Shown one piece after another: positions 5,322 through 7,593 of a stretch of 7,593 nucleotides of DNA. The notes under the pieces were generated by a model. That model saw only the letters and a program-made list of their open reading frames with translations. It was not told where the DNA came from and ran no database searches. The DNA lies in the NCBI GenBank assembly GCA_038317375.1, contig JBBQBM010000031.1:1-7593 (forward strand), written 5' to 3'. This DNA is from JBBQBM01 sp038317375 (lineage in GTDB: Bacteria; Patescibacteriota; Saccharimonadia; Saccharimonadales; JAGQMS01). A program made the translations under genes and the position numbers. Every line of letters starts with the position of its first letter. Position 1 is the first letter of the stretch.

Positions 5322-5881
5322 TTTGTTGCTCCAACTACTTCCACTACTTTTTTAGCTTTAGGAGTTTTTGATTCTGTCTTTGGTTTATTTGAAACCTTGT
5401 GTTTAGTCGTAACCCAGTTTTCGCGAGGCTCGATGCTAGAAAGCGCCTCTAGGGTGGCATATGCCATGTTAATCTTGTTGCTTGACCCAAGGGACTTAGA
5501 AAGGGCGTTCTTTATACCGACAGCTTCGAGCAATGCCCTAACTACTCCACCAGCAATTAAACCGGTACCGGCCGAAGCAGGTTTGATAAATATTTTTGCA
5601 CCGCCAACTTTTGCAAAGACTTCATGAGCAATCGTTCCGTTAACAACCGGGATAGCAACTAAATTCTTCTTTGCAATATCAGTAGCTTTCGATACTGCCG
5701 TCGTGACATCCATGCCTTTAGCAATTCCGATGCCTACTTTATTAGTCTTGTCGCCAACTACGATTAGCGCTCTAAAACGAAAGCGACGTCCGCCCTTAAC
5801 AACTCGAGCAACACGATCAATAGAAATCACATTTTCTGTGAATCCTGTGTCTTTTTCTGGCATGTTTCGATTTGGGTTCAT
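5318..5881 (-). CDS. rpsE: 30S ribosomal protein S5 (uS5)
   Basis: S5 helps form the mRNA entry tunnel and affects decoding accuracy. The 187-aa protein is slightly longer than E. coli S5 (167). Domain 1, a dsRBD-like fold, includes RVARVVKGGRRFRFRALIVV (23-42) and GDKTNKVGIGIAKG (43-56). Domain 2 includes KVGGAKIFIKPASAGTGLIA (91-110) and ALLEAVGIKNALSKSLGSSN (116-135). From about residue 160 the tail is Lys/Pro/Thr-rich and beyond the usual end. The ATG at 5879-5881 lies 2 nt after the rplR stop. It has AAGGA only at about 14 nt distance, so coupling to rplR is likely. Met7 is an alternative start but has no ribosome binding site. The stop TGA overlaps the rplO ATG. Confidence 0.98.
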   Translation of the reverse strand: MNPNRNMPEKDTGFTENVISIDRVARVVKGGRRFRFRALIVVGDKTNKVGIGIAKGMDVTTAVSKATDIAKKNLVAIPVVNGTIAHEVFAKVGGAKIFIKPASAGTGLIAGGVVRALLEAVGIKNALSKSLGSSNKINMAYATLEALSSIEPRENWVTTKHKVSNKPKTESKTPKAKKVVEVVGATK

Positions 5882-5883
5882 AA

Positions 5884-6237
5884 TTAAAACACTAATCCTT
5901 CCGCTCTTGCTGCTTCTGCTAAGGCTTTTATCCTACCGTGATATAGACGGCCATTTCGGTCAAATATAACTTGCGTTATCTTAACAGCTTTTGCCTTCTT
6001 GGCAATGTCTGTACCTATGGCTACAGATTTTTCTGTCATCGTCCCTGTAGTTTTACTACCAACGGTTGTAGCTTGAGCTAAGGTTTTATGATTAATATCA
6101 TCTATAAGCTGAGCGCTAACGTGAAGATTGCTAATTGTTACAGTTAATCTCGGTCGCTTCGCAGTACCGTTTAACTTCGCTCGAATTTTTTGCTTTCGAC
6201 GACCTAGATTTGCTACTTTATCTGTTAATCTTCCCAT
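5884..6237 (-). CDS. rplR: 50S ribosomal protein L18 (uL18)
   Basis: L18 binds 5S rRNA together with L5 and anchors it to the central protuberance of the 50S subunit. Length 117 aa equals E. coli L18. It shows the basic N-terminus GRRKQKIRAKLNGTAKRPRL (12-31), TVTISNLHVSAQLIDD (32-47), the VAIGTDIAKKAKAV helix (71-84) and the C-terminal FDRNGRLYHGRIKALAEAAR (92-111), matching the family [20 protein letters not shown] pattern. The ATG (6235-6237) shares its first A with the rplF stop (TAATG), and AAGGAG lies 5 nt upstream within rplF, so translation is coupled and strong. Confidence 0.98.
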   Translation of the reverse strand: MGRLTDKVANLGRRKQKIRAKLNGTAKRPRLTVTISNLHVSAQLIDDINHKTLAQATTVGSKTTGTMTEKSVAIGTDIAKKAKAVKITQVIFDRNGRLYHGRIKALAEAARAEGLVF

Positions 6238-6776
6238 TATTTCTCCTTACCTGATTTACCGCTCTTTCGGATGATTCTTTCACCTACATACTTCAGACCC
6301 TTACCCTTATATGGCTCAGGTTTTTTAAGCGAACGAATCTCAGCTGCTGCCTGCCCGACCTGCTGTTTAGAAATGCCAGAGACGGTGATAATGTTCTGTT
6401 CGACCGAAATAGTGACTCCCTCGGGAATCTGAAATATAACTTCATGGCTAAAGCCTAGAGACATCTTTAGGCGATTACCGTCAACCGCTACCCTAAACCC
6501 AACACCATTTAACTCTAGTTGTTTTGTGAAGCCCTCTGATACGCCCTGGACCATGTTAAAGACTAAAGAACGCATCAATCCATGTTTTGAACGATGTTCA
6601 CGCTCTTCACTAACGCGTGTAACTAGTGCCTGGTTATCTTTAACTTCGACGTTTATTCCTGGCATCATGAACTGGCTTAAAGTGCCCTTCGGTCCAGTAA
6701 CAACGATATTATCTGAATCAACAGTTACTGTTACTCCGCTAGGTATTACAACCGGTGATCTTCCAATTCTACTCAT
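6237..6776 (-). CDS. rplF: 50S ribosomal protein L6 (uL6)
   Basis: L6 sits near the sarcin-ricin loop and the factor-binding site of the 50S subunit. The 179-aa length is close to E. coli (177). Two repeated L6 domains are visible: residues 1-80 (MSRIGRSPVVIPSGVTV, TGPKG at 27-31, RSKHGLMRSLVFNMVQGVSE at 62-81) and 82-179 (GFTKQLELNGVGFRVAVDGN, VSGISKQQVGQAAAEIRSL at 132-150). The family signature PEPYKGKGLKYVGE is at 153-166, followed by a basic tail. The ATG lies one base after the rpsH stop (TAAGATG), with AAGG about 9 nt upstream. Confidence 0.98.
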   Translation of the reverse strand: MSRIGRSPVVIPSGVTVTVDSDNIVVTGPKGTLSQFMMPGINVEVKDNQALVTRVSEEREHRSKHGLMRSLVFNMVQGVSEGFTKQLELNGVGFRVAVDGNRLKMSLGFSHEVIFQIPEGVTISVEQNIITVSGISKQQVGQAAAEIRSLKKPEPYKGKGLKYVGERIIRKSGKSGKEK

Positions 6777-6777
6777 C

Positions 6778-7179
6778 TTAATAAACCTTGCATATTAATT
6801 CACCGCCAAGCTTGTCTTTTTTAGCTTCTCGACCCGTCATTACACCTTTTGAGGTCGACATTACGATAATTCCTCGCCCCTGCCTTACCGACGGAATTTT
6901 GTCTGCACCTACATACACGCGACGACCTGGTTTGCTTATTCGTTCAATATTTGTAATGCGTGCGTTTGTATCTTCTTGGTTTATGACAATCTTTAGTTGC
7001 TTGAAGCCGTTTTCGCCTTGCGTTACTTCAACTCTGTCCACAAAATTTGTAGACGCGAGTACATTTGCCACAGTCTCTTTCATTCGGCTATAAGGCATAG
7101 CAACCTCCCGCTTCGATACAGCGGCGGCGTTTCTGATACGGGTTAGCATATCTGCAATGGGGTCTGTTGAAGTTATCAT
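6778..7179 (-). CDS. rpsH: 30S ribosomal protein S8 (uS8)
   Basis: S8 is a primary 16S rRNA-binding protein needed for assembly of the central domain. The 133-aa length is normal. The N-terminal part shows DPIADMLTRIRNA (6-18) and MPYSRMKETVANVL (28-41). The C-terminal part shows SKPGRRVYVGADKIPSVRQG (82-101) and the signature GRGIIVMSTSKGVMTGREA (101-119), ending GGELICKVY. The ATG (7177-7179) lies in a clear context, AGGAG with a 4-nt spacer, in the 10-nt gap after rpsN. In E. coli S8 represses its operon by binding mRNA at the rplX-rplE junction, which lies outside this window, so that cannot be judged here. Confidence 0.98.
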   Translation of the reverse strand: MITSTDPIADMLTRIRNAAAVSKREVAMPYSRMKETVANVLASTNFVDRVEVTQGENGFKQLKIVINQEDTNARITNIERISKPGRRVYVGADKIPSVRQGRGIIVMSTSKGVMTGREAKKDKLGGELICKVY

Positions 7180-7183
7180 ATTT

Positions 7184-7188
7184 CTCCT
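7184..7188 (-). promoter_or_regulatory. Shine-Dalgarno site of rpsH
   Basis: The minus strand reads AGGAG in the gap after rpsN, with a 4-nt spacer (AAAT) to the rpsH ATG at 7179. Confidence 0.7.
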
Positions 7189-7189
7189 G

Positions 7190-7459
7190 TTACCAACTTG
7201 ATTTCGTTATGCCGGGGATTTCTCCCTTTACGGCGTGTTCTCTAAATGACAGCCTGGAAAGGCCGAATCTGCGCATATAACCGCGAGACCTACCAGTCTC
7301 TTTGCAGCGATTGTTAAGTCTCGTAGGGCTAGAGTTCCGAGGAAGTTTGTGTAGACCTTCTGAATCTCCAGCCGCTTTAAGCTCAGCTCTAAGTTCCGCA
7401 TATTTTTCATGCAATAGATGTCTTTTTTTGTCGCGCTCTAGGCTTGATTTCTTGGCCAT
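7190..7459 (-). CDS. rpsN: 30S ribosomal protein S14 (uS14), zinc-free short form
   Basis: S14 sits in the 30S head and binds 16S rRNA helix regions next to S3 and S10. The 89-aa protein ends with the family signature: LHKLPRNSSPTRLNN (36-50), RCKETGRSRGYMRRFGLSRL (51-70), SFREHAVKGEIPGITKSSW (71-89). The zinc-binding form is about 61 aa with two CxxC motifs; here only Cys52 remains of those positions, so this is the longer C-minus type, in the roughly 89-aa class rather than the 101-aa E. coli class. The ATG (7457-7459) overlaps the stop of the upstream gene as TAATG, and AGGA lies 6 nt upstream. Confidence 0.97.
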   Translation of the reverse strand: MAKKSSLERDKKRHLLHEKYAELRAELKAAGDSEGLHKLPRNSSPTRLNNRCKETGRSRGYMRRFGLSRLSFREHAVKGEIPGITKSSW

Positions 7460-7593
7460 TATTCGTCCTTTCCTTCCTCTTCCACCACAGCTTCAGCTTC
7501 GGCGGATTCTTTTACTTCTTCATCTGTTTTCGGTACTGGTAGTTCTTCTTCAACTATTTCCTTTTCCGGAGCAGGTACATGAATTGGCTTCAC
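7459..7593 (-). CDS. rplE: Acidic C-terminal tail of probable 50S ribosomal protein L5 (uL5), partial
   Basis: An open frame runs from the window edge to TAA (7459-7461), giving 44 residues. The piece begins VKPIHVPAPEKE and is then dominated by Glu (14 Glu, 2 Asp, 5 Lys), ending EEEGKDE. No conserved domain lies in this fragment. The gene directly before rpsN in the spc operon is normally rplE, so L5 is the best guess. L5 usually ends soon after a TTAKTDEEA..LL..LGMPF-type motif, so this would be an extra acidic extension beyond the usual end. The stop overlaps the rpsN start by one base (TAATG). The assignment rests on position only; another operon protein with an acidic tail cannot be excluded. 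Confidence 0.6.
   Translation of the reverse strand: MKPIHVPAPEKEIVEEELPVPKTDEEVKESAEAEAVVEEEGKDE

Overview
The window is one continuous minus-strand block of ribosomal protein and core information-processing genes, the fused spc-alpha operon cut off at both ends. In transcription order (high to low coordinate) it reads: 3' end of probable rplE (L5), rpsN (S14), rpsH (S8), rplF (L6), rplR (L18), rpsE (S5), rplO (L15), secY, infA (IF-1), rpmJ (L36), rpsM (S13), rpsK (S11), rpsD (S4), rpoA (RNA polymerase alpha) and rplQ (L17, 3' end missing). No gene on the plus strand looks real. There is no tRNA, rRNA, mobile element, CRISPR array or rho-independent terminator. No stretch longer than about 30 bases lacks a gene.

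The organism looks like a member of the Candidate Phyla Radiation (Patescibacteria), most likely Saccharibacteria (TM7). Reasons: rpmD (L30), normally between rpsE and rplO, is absent and those two genes overlap by 4 nt; L30 loss is a known CPR trait. L36 has lost three of its four zinc ligands, and S14 and S4 are also of the cysteine-poor type. adk and map are missing from their usual place between secY and infA. TGA is used as a stop (rpmJ, rpsE), which argues against the TGA=Gly code of Gracilibacteria/Absconditabacteria. The phylum call is inference from family knowledge, not from a search.

Region by region: 4851-7593 is the spc part, tightly packed with 1-nt (TAATG) and 4-nt (ATGA) stop/start overlaps, so translation is probably coupled. 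3314-4822 is secY, starting at GTG behind a strong AGGAGGG. 3285-3331 is the one clear transcriptional signal, a sigma70-type promoter (TTTACA, 17-bp spacer, TATAAT) in the end of secY, pointing at infA. 1-3284 is infA plus the alpha part, which may be transcribed from that promoter as well as by read-through.

Together the genes make small- and large-subunit proteins, the initiation factor IF-1, the Sec translocation channel and the polymerase alpha subunit. Points of most interest are the infA promoter with its very short leader lacking a Shine-Dalgarno sequence, the Asn-to-Ala change at the isoaspartate position of S11, the zinc-free L36, and charged low-complexity tails on L5, S11, S5 and L17. 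I found no sign of a new defence, mobile or metabolic system here.
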